Positions 1-10,944 of a stretch of DNA of 64,000 nucleotides are shown piece after piece (positions within the stretch are counted from its first letter, which is position 1; the number at the start of each line of letters is the position of its first letter). The notes below the pieces were generated by a model. That model ran no database searches. It had not been told where the DNA came from and saw only the letters and a program-made list of their open reading frames with translations. Position numbers and translations under genes: made by a program. The stretch comes from Carallia brachiata (taxonomy: Eukaryota > Streptophyta > Magnoliopsida > Malpighiales > Rhizophoraceae), in assembly GCA_021464245.1 (NCBI GenBank), contig JADCRB010000040.1, forward strand, positions 4,928,273 through 4,992,272. The letters are read 5' to 3'.

Positions 1-553
1 CCCAGTTTATTGAAAATAGGCAACAATGCATGGTACACTCTGTCAGCCACCAATCATGCTGATGCCTAGGCACGATAGAAAATCCACAAGGGTTCCCACA
101 AATTTATGGACTACGGAGGGTAAAGAAACTAAGTCTAAAAAAAATATATTCAGTTTGGAACTTAAGAATATTGATACCACAATCCCCACACATATTTCAA
201 CGGACCAATCTAATATTGGTTCCCACAATCTGTACGGGCTGTATGCCCTGATTGTAAAAGGTCGGTTTGACCTTAGTTGTTGTAGGCCTTCAGTGCCGTG
301 TTCATCCACTGCTTTACACAGGTATTTTTCGGCGCCTTTGCGTCAGACCCGTGTATGAATTCATGAATATTAATGCAGCGATTTTCATTGTGTCAAAAAA
401 AAAAAAATTATGCTATCATTTGACATTCCCATTACCAATGGAGTTCCAATTTCCATCAATTAAAAGGTAATTATCACCAAAAACATATGAAATTCGTATG
501 CAAAAGAGAGAAAAAAAATAAAAAAAAAAAAAAAAAAGAAAAAAGTACCTCAC
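1..553 (-). other. Intron 1 of the BPM gene, partial
   Basis: This is the sequence downstream of the donor at 553 on the minus strand. It contains an A-rich run near 490-545 and no recognisable BPM exon. Short open frames in it match nothing I know. I read it as intron that continues off the window. Confidence 0.6.
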
Positions 554-1005
554 CACATACTGCCCCGATATTTAAGGGTATAAGGCCCGCTCTCGAGCGT
601 CCTTCCAAAATGGCTATGAACCTTATGCCTCTCGTTCCCGCTCTGATCCAAAAGCGTCAACTCGAAAAGCGCCCTCACGTCCGTACCTTCGCTCGCCAAC
701 GCTATGAAAAGCGAGACGTACGCCGCATTATCCTCCACGCTCTTGCCGTCCGGATAGAAGTAAATCGCCCACGAGTATCCCCCGACAACGAACGTATCCG
801 ACGCTATGTACTTTCCGATCCCCAACCCTTTCGAAAGCGAGTACCCCGTGATCTTGAACTGGTGGGACCCGTTCACCGTGTCGGTGACCGACGTCGACGT
901 CGTCGTCGTCGCGTCGGCCGTGCACGACGATGACGACGACGAAGCCGACGCTTTGACACTAAGCATCTGGCCTGCACGCGCGAATCGGATTATCTTATCC
1001 ACCAA
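554..1005 (-). CDS. BPM-type MATH-BTB protein, first exon only
   Basis: This is the 5' coding exon of a BTB/POZ-MATH (BPM) protein. Members of the family are substrate adaptors that link target proteins, such as transcription factors, to CUL3 E3 ubiquitin ligases. The exon encodes a serine/threonine-rich leader (about residues 1-40) followed by the MATH domain, recognised by [30 protein letters not shown] and [19 protein letters not shown]. The exon ends inside the Trp codon of GSMW at position 554, followed by a good donor (GTGAGG). The next exon should begin GYKRFF in this family but is not visible in bases 1-553, so the rest of MATH, the BTB domain and the C-terminus lie beyond the left edge. 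The start may be Met at 1005 or the in-frame Met about 13 codons later. Family assignment is firm; the exact BPM paralogue cannot be told. Confidence 0.9.
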
Positions 1006-1384
1006 TCGGAAATATTTCCTCTCTGAGAAAATCTAAAATTCGACGAATTGCAGCTTTTGGAGATTTTTTATCTTTTTTTTTTGAGTCGGCGGAAAACAAT
1101 GAGGCAAGCGCGATGATAAAGAAGAAATGTGTAGGGTTATAACCGACTTGTATTTTTATGGTTGGACAACTATGTACGGTGTAAGGATAAGATTGTAATT
1201 TCGATGATTAATTAGCTATCAGTGTTTGGTGAAGCACTGGCGGGCGCGTTTGTTCAAACCGCCGTCGTCATTAGTGACAGCTGATTCGTCGTCCATGCAG
1301 GGGAAAATGAAAAAAAACGGAAAAGAAGCAAGAAAGAGAAAGTGGAGCGCCTTACCGCACCTAAATTAGCTTATTTTTAAGTAA
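1006..1384 (-). promoter_or_regulatory. 5' UTR and promoter region of the BPM gene
   Basis: This is the stretch upstream of the minus-strand BPM start codon. It contains a short T-run (about 1071-1081) and no clear TATA box that I can place with confidence. The assignment rests on position only. Confidence 0.4.
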
Positions 1385-1647
1385 GGGTGTGTTTGTTTTT
1401 ATAAAATATTTTATAAGAAAAAATTTTACAGATTTTTCGGCATTTGTTTTGTGAAAAATATCTTACATAAGTAAAATTTGGGGAAAATTTTCAAAGTTTT
1501 AAGTAAAATAATTTCTCCTTTTACAGAGCTAAAGTTATTTTTAGGGAAAATACAAACTGTACTGTAAGTAAGTGACAAAGGAAAATCATTATTTTTACTG
1601 TAAATATTTTACAAATATAAGTTATTTTACAGTAAACAAACGGACCC
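1385..1647. mobile_element. Tourist-like (PIF/Harbinger) MITE
   Basis: This is a 263-bp element starting GGGTGTGTTTGTTT and ending AAACAAACGGACCC, so the ends are imperfect terminal inverted repeats. The repeat extends inward through TTTACTGTAAAATA-like sequence. It is flanked on both sides by TAA (1382-1384 and 1648-1650), the 3-bp target duplication typical of PIF/Harbinger elements. It has no coding capacity, and its interior is AT-rich with repeated TTTTACAG/TAAAATA words. Confidence 0.8.
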
Positions 1648-1667
1648 TAAAAGGACAAAAAATTTTA

Positions 1668-2150
1668 CTCGAGACTACGACTGTGTCGGTATATTTATTA
1701 AAAGTTTGATAGTCCAGTTTCATGAGAGTTTATCTCAAAATTATTCATTTAACTAAACAAGTGATGCACAAATTAAATCTAAAACTCATTTAATAAATAA
1801 GACGAACTTGAATAAAGACAGGTTCAATTTGATTAGATTCGTGAACAACTATACATAATAATAAAAAAACTCATTTATTATGTTATAAAAGTAATTTTAT
1901 TAGACTCATTTTTAAAATTATATATTACATATATTTATATTTATTTATTAAAATTAAATATTAATTTTTAATTAGTTAGTTTATTTAAACAAAAGTTTGT
2001 TGTCCTTTTATTTTATATATAATAATAAATTATTTAATTTTAATTATTTTATTAGTATTATAAAATTAAATGACAAAATTCGTTAAATAACATTTGAATT
2101 TGGTAAAACTCAGCTCAGTTCAGCTCGTTTGTAGTTTTGCTCGAGGCGAT
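1668..2150. repeat. Possible degenerate inverted-repeat element, AT-rich
   Basis: An AT-rich block is bounded by CTCGAG-containing ends: one near 1668-1690 and an inverted counterpart near 2125-2150 with GTTTGTAGTTTTGCTCGAG. The arms are short and imperfect and no target duplication is clear. It could be an old MITE or chance. Confidence 0.25.
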
Positions 2151-2419
2151 GTCGTCACCAATTAGCTAATTATTTTTCTTTCTAGCAGAAAAATTCGTTT
2201 TCAATTTATTATAACAAATGAAATTTTCAATCCATTCTATCCAATAATTGAAGTTTTTACAATTTAAATTATGTGAGATAGGTAGATAGCCCGTATTATT
2301 GTTATTTGTTTTTTTTCTGGGTCCTAAATAGCTAATTATCTGTACAACATAACATAAAATGTTGCATTTAATTCTTTTTTCGATTTATCATATTATTCAG
2401 CGATAGTTTTTATTTTAAT

Positions 2420-2725
2420 CAAGAAAAAAAATGTATCACCGGTATATCGGTCATTGGATATATGGGTCAAAGTCTAAGTAATCTCTATTTGTCTATACCT
2501 CATTCAACTGCTCCAAAATGGCAAATCTACTACCCGAACACTGTCGGGTTTAATGGGTCTTTTTCATGTCTGATTACGGTGTTAACAAATCATAAACCTG
2601 CACCGTGCCTTTGCATAAATCCCAAAATTCAGAGCTAAGCGACAGTACAAGAACTCAAACTTAAGTCGTTGCAGAAAAAATATCAAATTATTACCAGACT
2701 ACCACTTTAAGAGGCAGGTTCAGCG
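2420..2725 (-). repeat. SINE-like repeat, copy A
   Basis: A roughly 300-bp block is clearly related to a second block at 55380-55720. Both start, on the plus strand, with an A-rich run followed by a TATCACCGGTAT / ATCACGGATAC-type segment and TCGGTCAT, and both end with a related segment around TACCAGACTACC / TGGTCTGGTTGA. Read on the minus strand, the better-kept copy has a tRNA-like promoter head, which suggests a SINE. This copy is the more diverged one. Confidence 0.5.
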
Positions 2726-4545
2726 ATAAGTTGAAAATATCATAATGGAAATATGCACATACACGCACATATTTTCTTTTGGTGCAAACATAGGCACACA
2801 TACTTATTAGAGATTAGTGCAGCAAAAAAAAAAAAAAAAAACTCATTAGAGGTTAGTAATGTATTACTAAAAGAGATTAGTGACTTATATATATAGTCTA
2901 AAAGAAAAAAGCAGATAAATGGTAACTACATATTACAATAAAATATTTCTATGTAACAACACTTATTGCTAAAACCTCTTATATGAGGGTGTGATGACTC
3001 CAGCAATTGGATATGACTTATCTATATGTTCAATAAATATGAAGAACTTTCTTTTTACAATTTTTTTTAATTTTTAGAAAAAAACATATATTATTTAATA
3101 TTAATAGTAATTCATACTTATTTTTTTGGTGTCGAAGAATGAGAAAGTATGATTGATAAATTATAGATCCATTAAGAAGAATTAAAACGAACAAATCATA
3201 AAACGTCAGGTCACTTGCAAGTTTCAATGTAATTGGAGTTTTTTATCCTTTCCATAACGTCACTTGCAAATCACAACATACCCATTTTTTGTCTACCCAT
3301 TCTTTTTCTATCTTTTCTCTCTCTACTCATTCTTTGTCTCTTTTATCATTTCTCTCCTTTAAAGTGGTCATAAATTGCGGAGAAAACATGTCTAAGATTA
3401 GAAAGAAAACTTCATGATATCAACTTTTTTTTTTCTTTGTATAAGCCACAGCGCCAGTGGAATTAGGAGATTGTAACCAAAAAGGGGAAGCATTTGAACT
3501 ATGTTGGGTTTCATAAAAAAAAGGGAGAAGGGCCACAATCTTGTTGTGGTTAGTTACAAGAAAGCTTGTGTGTGTAGATAGTTACAATGATAGTTATGCA
3601 TTTTACAATGGATATAAGTTACTTTAGGAAGCTTAATTGCATATGGTCAAGAAAAATCTAAAACGTAATTGTGAAAGTGTTAATGACAGATCAAGACTTG
3701 AAGTATTGTTTTCTTCATTATTTGAAAATTATGTCATAAAATTGATGGCATTCGAGTTACTTTTCTAACAAGTGACTGACATATTTGCCATTTATTTTAA
3801 AAAAAAATTGGAGCAACTCAATTATCAAAAATTATCATCATCATGCAATTAGCTCTAATGAGTTTTTCGCAAGTGCACATGTTTATTGGATGCTTGATAA
3901 ACTTGACTTTTTTTTAATGGTAATATCTTATGGGTAGCGGTATCCAATTATACAAAAAAAGGTAATTCGACACGGTCGACATACCTTACAAAAGAGAAAG
4001 GAAGGACGATTTCTCCATGTCTCTCTCATCCAATTGAGAAAAAAAAAAAAGACTATGGCCCCTCTATTTCAGGGATGCTACAGGCGCCTGTGATGTCTTA
4101 CTGGTGCAATTAATTATATAACGTAGAGGTTTATGACAGCTGCTTATTTACCCAAATTTCCTTAAACTAGCATATTGATCATAAATCAATAATGCAAAAT
4201 GAGACTTTTGTCTGCAAAAAATTGAGGCTAAAAATACAAAAACATTTATATAAGCTAAGGTCGGGCATAATAACTATGAAGATAAATAGTTGGGCACATG
4301 GACAAATTGGTTGTTTAGAAAATTGTTTGAGCATATCTTATTTTAATAGGTTCTTTACAGAGCAATTCTTTTAGACTTGTACAAATGATAAAATAGAGTG
4401 CAAATGTCTTCTTCATTTTGCATTATGTATTGGCTCATTTTGATTCTCTGGTGCTTTCATATTGACTATTATATTATTTATTATGAGCAGTCCTATCACT
4501 AAAGAATTGAATTTTTATGTGTGTGTCTTTATCTTGTCTGCTGAA
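2726..4545. other. AT-rich intergenic DNA, no gene seen
   Basis: The stretch holds A/T runs, a short direct repeat of GTCACTTGCAA (about 3208 and 3260) and pyrimidine-rich DNA around 3300-3360. Open frames here are short and of low-complexity composition. I see no exon or RNA gene. Confidence 0.5.
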
Positions 4546-4940
4546 CAAGCAGAGTACGAAAACTGCAAATCTTAATCTTGTCATTAAGAAATCTAGTCCT
4601 AAACTTCTTGAGCCAGAGCCGCAATTTACTATTGGCATTGTTGGGATCGGATTACCATTCTTATGACCATGATTGGTTCAGTATTGGCTTATCGGAAGAT
4701 GGCTTTTCGTGCATCTAGACTCTTCAGCACTACATTTGGGCTTGATCTGGTTTGGCTTTCAGGGGCAGTGTATAGACTAAGGAATTTAATTGTTGATATC
4801 ACCAAACACTAAGAAGGCAACCAGGTTGAGTTTGAAGGACAAAGAAACTATTACCATAAATAAGAGGTGGAAAGAGATCTGCTTAAGAGCTTTAACAGTG
4901 ATAGTAGTGAGCTTTTGAGGTTTGCATGAGAGTCGAGACT
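4546..4940 (+). pseudogene. Unidentified coding-like gene fragment beside the copia element
   Basis: About 130 codons of coding-like sequence can be read with one frameshift (near 4660-4673) and several stops. A first segment contains KSSPKLLEPEPQFTIGIVG. A second begins MTMIGSVLAYRKMAFRASRL and continues through LVWLSGAVYRLRNLIVDI, which is hydrophobic and could be membrane-spanning. A third includes NQVEFEGQRNYYHK and DLLKSFNSDSSELLRFA. The composition is unlike the surrounding AT-rich DNA. It ends at the left LTR of the copia element, so the insertion may have broken the gene. I do not recognise the family. Confidence 0.35.
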
Positions 4941-5227
4941 ATTGCAAAGTACATACAAGTTTCTAGAGAGAAAAAATTGATTTTATTCAACACATAAACA
5001 TCAATCAACAAGCCTATTAAATAAGTAGAACGTCAACTAAAAATACTAACAGATCAAAAACAAACAACCCACTAACATGATTATGCTTCTTACAAACTAG
5101 GAAAATGAAACCGTAAACTAGAACATGACTACTAAGTGGCAACTCAGTAATATAATTGTGCTTACCATAAATTAGAATATGACCACTAAGTAGTTAAAGA
5201 CTAAGACAACAAAAAATGCACACAACA
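4941..5227 (-). repeat. 3' LTR of the copia element (element orientation)
   Basis: This LTR of about 287 bp aligns along its length with 9264-9570. Shared words include TTTCTAGAGAG, TTATTCAACACATAAACATC and ACTAAGTAG. It is bounded on its inner side by the polypurine tract. The two LTRs are plainly diverged, so the insertion is old. Confidence 0.85.
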
Positions 5228-8200
5228 ATCCCTCCATTAAACTGATGTCATGGACTTCCAGTTAAAAGAACAAAGAAAAACAGCTACCTCCCTCAAATTG
5301 GATCATTCTTCAAGCAAGCACTAAATAGTTTTCTCAACTTTTGGAACATTGCAATTTGAGGGGCTTGGCAAATATGTCACCAACTTGGTCTTTACTTCTA
5401 CAGCAGATTAAATCAATCACATTATCCTTTGTAAGGCCCCTTAGGAAGTGATACTTCACGTCTATATACTTGCTTCTACCATATAGGACCGAATTTTTGG
5501 AAAGTTTGATTGTTGAACTGCTGTCATAATAAATTGAAGTAGCTCTTTGTTGCTTAAACTAAAGATCTTCGAGAATCTTTTTTAACCAAATAGCTTGTGT
5601 TGCACAAAAAGTTATAGTTATGAATTTAGCTTCTATGGTTGATAAAATGACAATTGGTTACTTTTTAGAACATCACGAAATAGCTCCCAAACCAAGCATA
5701 AAAACATAACCTGAAGTGTTTTTTTTATCATCTTGATTTCCAGCATAGTCATTGTCTGTAAATCCAAATAAATCTAAAATTTCTCTCTTTTTATAAAACA
5801 GTCCATATTTTGCAGTACCTTATAAGTATTGAAGAATTCTATTTATTGCGCCAAGGTGTACTCAAACTTCTCACAATTTGTTTGTAGAAAGTGTCGTCCA
5901 TATTTTTTTCATCGAGATTCTTTTTGAGCTTCAACTCAAATTCAATTAGTATAGCCACTAAATTGTAATTCTTCAAGTGAAACCTGTCTAAATTTTCTTG
6001 GATATTATTTTTTTGAGAAATAAAAATCCTAGTAGCTGATTGCATTACTTCAATGTCCAAAAAATAATGCATTATGCCAAGATCAAACATATCAAACTCA
6101 ACCATCATGGACTTCTTAAATTTTTCAAACATGGCATTATCATTTCCAGTAAATATAAGATCATCTACATACAAATACGCAATTAACATCTTTCCTCCAT
6201 CACTAACTTTGGTAAAAAGTGTATACTCATATAGACATTTGTGAAATCTAGCCTTCAAAAAATATGAATCAATTCGGCTATACCAAGCTTGTGGAGCTTG
6301 TTTTAACCCATACAGTGCCTTCTTCAGTTTATACATCTTATATTCACTACCAAACTTCATATAACTAGGAGGTTACTCGATAAATACCTATTCTTGTATC
6401 TCTCCATATAAGAACGCAGACTTCACATCTAATTAAAAGATCGGCTATGAATTTTGAGCTGCCCAAGCAACCACCAATATGATGGTGTCTATACGTGCAG
6501 TGGGAGCGAAAACTTCTTTGTAATCAATGTCAAATTCTTGCTTGTAGCCTTTAGCCACCAACCATACTTTATGCTTGTCAACTTGACCATCTTTGTTTAA
6601 TTTTGTCTTGTAAACCCACTTGATACCGATTGTTGTATGTTCTTTGGGAAGATCAATCAGCTCCCAGTGTTGTTTCTTTTAATGGCAGCAATCTCTTCAT
6701 CTATGAGTTTCCTCCATTTTGAATATTTGACTGCTTCTTAAAAAGAAATATGATCACAACTAGAAAATAGAGCAAAATGTATAATTGGGTCCTCAATTGG
6801 ATCAATTCTAGTTACATCATAAGCATACATCCATTTGGTCTTCTTTTAAGATGTTGTGGCTATTGTTCTTCCTCCTCCCTTGATGTTAGTTCTTGAAGAA
6901 CTTGTGGGACATCTTGGGAGAGTGTTGGCTGCTGCACTTTAGCATCATTATCTCCAAAATCTATTGGAATATGTCCTCTAACGCCTATTTTTTTTGCTAT
7001 GGCCAGGTTTGATCTTCATCAAAAACAACATCACGGCTGACAACAATTTTTTTGGTGATAAGGATTATACAACTTACAAGCTTTAGATTTATCACTAATA
7101 CCAAGAAAAATACATTTTCTCCCTTGTTATCTAGTTTCTTTCTTTTTTGGTCTTGAATATGGACATAAGTAATACAACCAAAAATTTTGAAATGATTCAC
7201 TGTTGGCCTTTGTTCGCTCTATGCTTCTTTTGATGTCATACTTTGAACAATAAATGTGGGACTTCTATTCAAAATATGAATGCTTCATTTTACAGCCTGG
7301 GGCCAAAAGCTTTTGGGAATATTATTAGTTCTCAAAAGGCTTCACACCATGTTTAAAATAATGCAATTCTTCCTCCCTGAAATGTCGTTTTGTTGTGGTG
7401 TATATGCTACTGTAAATTGTCTTTTAATTTTTATTGGTCTTAGAAAAATCTCTAAACTCATGTGAGTGGTGTTCTCCACCATGATTAGTTGTAAGATCTT
7501 TATTGGATTTCAAGCTTCTTTTTCAACTTGTGTTTTAAAGCTTTTAAAAGCTTCAAAAACCTCAGATTTTTCCTATAAGAAATAAACCCAAAATTTTAAA
7601 CTATAATCATTAATGAAGGTAATTATATATCTTTTACCTCTATTAAAAGATGGATTGATTGATCTGCATATGTCAAAATGAACAAGCTCTAATGTCTCAT
7701 TTGCTCTCCAAGATTTCCCTTGTGAAAATTGATTTCGGTATTATTTATCAAGTACACATTCTTTACAAAATTAAAAAGGAATTGTGATTAGAGGAAGGCC
7801 CATCATTATATTCTTTTACTGGAGAGTTTTTAATCCACCAAAGCTGAGATGTCCATAACAAAAATGCCACAACCATGCCTCTTCCTTTACTCTTGCAGAG
7901 AAACACAAATGAGTGGTATTGTGAAAATTTAAAAGAAACATTCGATTTTCTATCATGTTAACTTGGGTAATCAAACCCAATTTTTCATCAAGAATTCTGC
8001 AAACTCCATCTTTGATAGAGATTTCATATCCCTTCTCTTGTAGTTGGCCAATACTCAGCAAATTAGTCTGTAACTTAGGAACATAAAAAACATTTGAAAT
8101 AGTCTATTTCACATTTTTTTTTGTATAGATTATTACATTCATTTTGCCCATAACAAAACAGTAGAATTGGCTCCAAACTTTGTAGTGTTGTTATATGATT

Positions 8201-9263
8201 CATCTAAATCAGTGAACATTTGCTTGTCACCACACATGTGATTGCTGCAATCAGTAGCCAAATGCCACATGTTTGGTTAGGCTTCTTCTTTTAAGTGGCA
8301 GACCATCAAAAGAGATATTTCATCTTCTTTTTCTGTAAAGTTAGTTCTCTCTCCACCTTGTGTATTCCAATTAGTATGACATTTTGACTTGTAATAGCCA
8401 TACTTGTGACACTTGTAGCACTCCACATTTGATTAGTCTACTGGGATCTATTTGTCTATTGACTTTGATCTATAACCAATTGAATGGCGGCCTTCACTTC
8501 CTCTTCCTTGTCCTTGTCCTCCATTACTTGGTGATGAATTGTGGTTCTCAGTGGACGCCTTTAATGATTATTCCTCTATGTCTTGTTGCTTGAACTTCTG
8601 TTCATGAACTAGTAAAGAGCTTTGCAATTCATCAATTGAAAGCTTTTCAATATCATAAGATTCCTCTATAGAACAAACAACAAAATTAAATTTTGGTTTG
8701 AAAGAGCGAAGAATCTTATCTATTATGGTGATGTCATCAGTCTTATTTTTGAGGACTCATATTTGATTGACAATTACCATTGTTCGTGAGAAGTAATTTG
8801 CAATAGACTCTCCAGATTTCATTCGAAGCATTTCAAACTGTGAATGAAGAGTTTGAAGCTACTACCTCTTTGTTTTTACTGTGCCTTGGTACTTCTTCTT
8901 TGTGGGGTCCCAAATGAACTTGGAGGCATTTTTCCAAAGAATAGTCTCCAAAATCGAACGACCAATTGCTTGAAAAAGATAATTTTTGGCCTTGAGATCC
9001 TTCAATTTGAGTGCTTCTAGATTTGCCTTTTGTGTTACGAACAAGACAACGCCAACTTTTGGTTTCATTACACTAGATTCTACGACATTCTAATACTCTT
9101 TGGATCATAGGAAGTTTTCCATGAGCATTGATCATAGTGACCATGAAAACCCAGAATTACTGGCTAGACAAAAGTTTCTGAGGTCATTTCCTTTTTTTAT
9201 TACTGCAAAAAAGAAATAAAGAGTTGTGTTTTTTTTTTTTGCCTGTGTGGCTCTAATGCCACC

Positions 9264-9570
9264 GTAGCAAAGTAGAGACAGGTTTCTAGAGAGGAAAAAA
9301 CTGACTTTATTCAACACATAAACATCAATCAATAAGCCTATTAAATAGGCTACATCAACTGAAAATACTAACAAATCAGAAACTAACAACCTAGTAACAT
9401 AATTGTGCTTCATACAAATTAGGAAAGTGGAACCATAAGCTAAAACATGACTACTAAGTAGCAACCCACTAAAATGATTGTGCTTCCTTCAAACTAAGAA
9501 AGTGGAATCATAAACTAGAATATGATCACTAAGTAGCTAAAGACTAAGACAACACAACGTGCATACAATG
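9264..9570 (-). repeat. 5' LTR of the copia element (element orientation)
   Basis: This LTR of about 307 bp matches 4941-5227. Its inner edge abuts GGCTCTAATGCCA, which is the complement of a decayed initiator-Met tRNA primer-binding site. It contains an internal partial duplication of the segment around CATGACTACTAAGTAG, also present in the other LTR. Confidence 0.85.
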
Positions 9571-10620
9571 AAAACTCAAGAGATAGTTATTTAGTTGGAC
9601 AAGACATAAAGGGATATGTAAATAATGTCCCACACATTTATATATATATTTGTTGACACTATGATAGTTTTACCTAATAATTGAATTATTTAAGAGTAGA
9701 GTTTGAGAATTAATAAATTAAAAGTAAGGGAACAATGTCGGATTTGATAACCATTAATTTTAATTAGTCCAATCATCTAACAATATACAATGTTACATAG
9801 ATAAAAAAAAAAATTTTTTTGCCTATAATAGAGATAATAACTCAAACACAGGTAGTAACTCACCATTAAAAATAAGGATAAATGAGTGAAAGATGCGTAT
9901 CCTATTACTCTAAATAAATTAAATTCTCATAATAACAAATTTTTATAAGAATTTCACTGCGTAACTTAATTTTGGATAGCAACAACCATTCATCTAATAG
10001 CTTATTTTAAAAAAAAAAAATTCAATCATTCTATATTATTTTATTACTACTTAAATGTTATTACCTAATATTTTCCTTTTTACAAAGATAAAGATAAACA
10101 TCACGAAAGATCTTTTACAAAATTTTGCGAAAGGTTTCTAAATTTTAGGATAATACTAAATTTAGTTAGGTTTTAGTTTTCAAAAATAAAATAAATTTAT
10201 TAAAAAATTTTATCCATATCAACAAAGTTAAATCATGAAAAATTTTCATATTTTATAGTTTTTTTTTTACAAATAAACATGTAATTTTATAATTTTTTTA
10301 TGGAGTTTTTTTATTTAGGAATCCAAATTGCTAATGGAAATCCCAAATCTAAATTCGAATCCTGAAAATTACAAATCCAGATTTTATTTTATTTTTTGTA
10401 AGTAGAAAACCCAAATCTCAGATGGTACGGTGACATGGGGACAAGACACACTTCGTCACTAAACAAATGTAGAGATAAAGTCACGTATCTGTGTCTATGA
10501 CTGTTCCTCCTCTGGAGAGGCCGACTTAAGGAGTTCCGAGTTACAAAAGAAGACGAAAGAAAAGAATAAAGAAAAAAAAAAAGAAAAATATCGAAATATT
10601 TGGCTCCGTGTTTGCCATTT
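9571..10620. other. AT-rich intergenic DNA upstream of SP1
   Basis: No exon is visible. The last ~150 bases before the SP1 leader become less AT-rich (around 10430-10550) and probably contain its promoter, but I cannot place a TATA box with confidence. Confidence 0.4.
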
Positions 10621-10887
10621 CTTACTTCTTCCTCTCCCTCACTCCTCGCACCAGATTCTCTTCTCTTTCTCTCTCTCTCTCTGTGATCACAATTAAATAA
10701 TTTTTATTTATTTTTATTCCCACCAGTCTCTTTTCTCTCCTTCTTTTCTGGGTTTTGCACAAGGTCGTTAATTTTTGAGTTTTATCTATTCCTCGTACCT
10801 TCGCATTTGCTTTACTTCTGTCGCTTCTACTTCGGTCGGTGGTTGTTTGGTAAAATGGCATAGTGCAAATTATCAATTATCTATTAT

Positions 10888-10896
10888 TTAGGGTTT
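10888..10896 (+). promoter_or_regulatory. telo-box (TTAGGGTTT) upstream of SP1
   Basis: A TTAGGGTTT motif lies about 50 bases before the SP1 start codon. This short interstitial telomere-like motif is common in promoters and leaders of plant housekeeping and translation-linked genes. A CT-repeat (about 10660-10682) lies upstream in the presumed leader. Confidence 0.4.
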
Positions 10897-10944
10897 TGTT
10901 TGTTTTTTTTCTTTTTTTCGTTTTATTGAACTGATTGATCGAAG

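Larger units (their letters stand above)
4941..9570 (-). mobile_element. Degenerate Ty1/copia LTR retrotransposon
   Basis: A 4.6-kb minus-strand element is flanked by two related LTRs. Inside, in copia order from the 5' LTR at the right, are gag (about 8600-9068), a CCHC-like knuckle (about 8370-8450), the GAG-pre-integrase segment (7816-8061, with LWHFCYGHLSFGGLKTLQ), integrase remnants to about 7000, reverse transcriptase (5839-6360, containing LYVDDL and KKALYGLKQAPQAWYSRID) and RNase H remnants (about 5340-5780, with SKYIDVKYHFL). Frames are broken by many stops and shifts, so the element is non-functional. A tRNA-Met-type primer site lies beside the right LTR (about 9250-9261), and a GGAGGGAT polypurine tract lies beside the left LTR (about 5228-5236). 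No clear 5-bp target duplication was found. Confidence 0.9.

Noticed and set aside
26..358. 110-codon open frame at the left edge
   Set aside because: It lies in the presumed BPM intron and resembles no protein family; there is also an overlapping minus-strand frame, as expected by chance.
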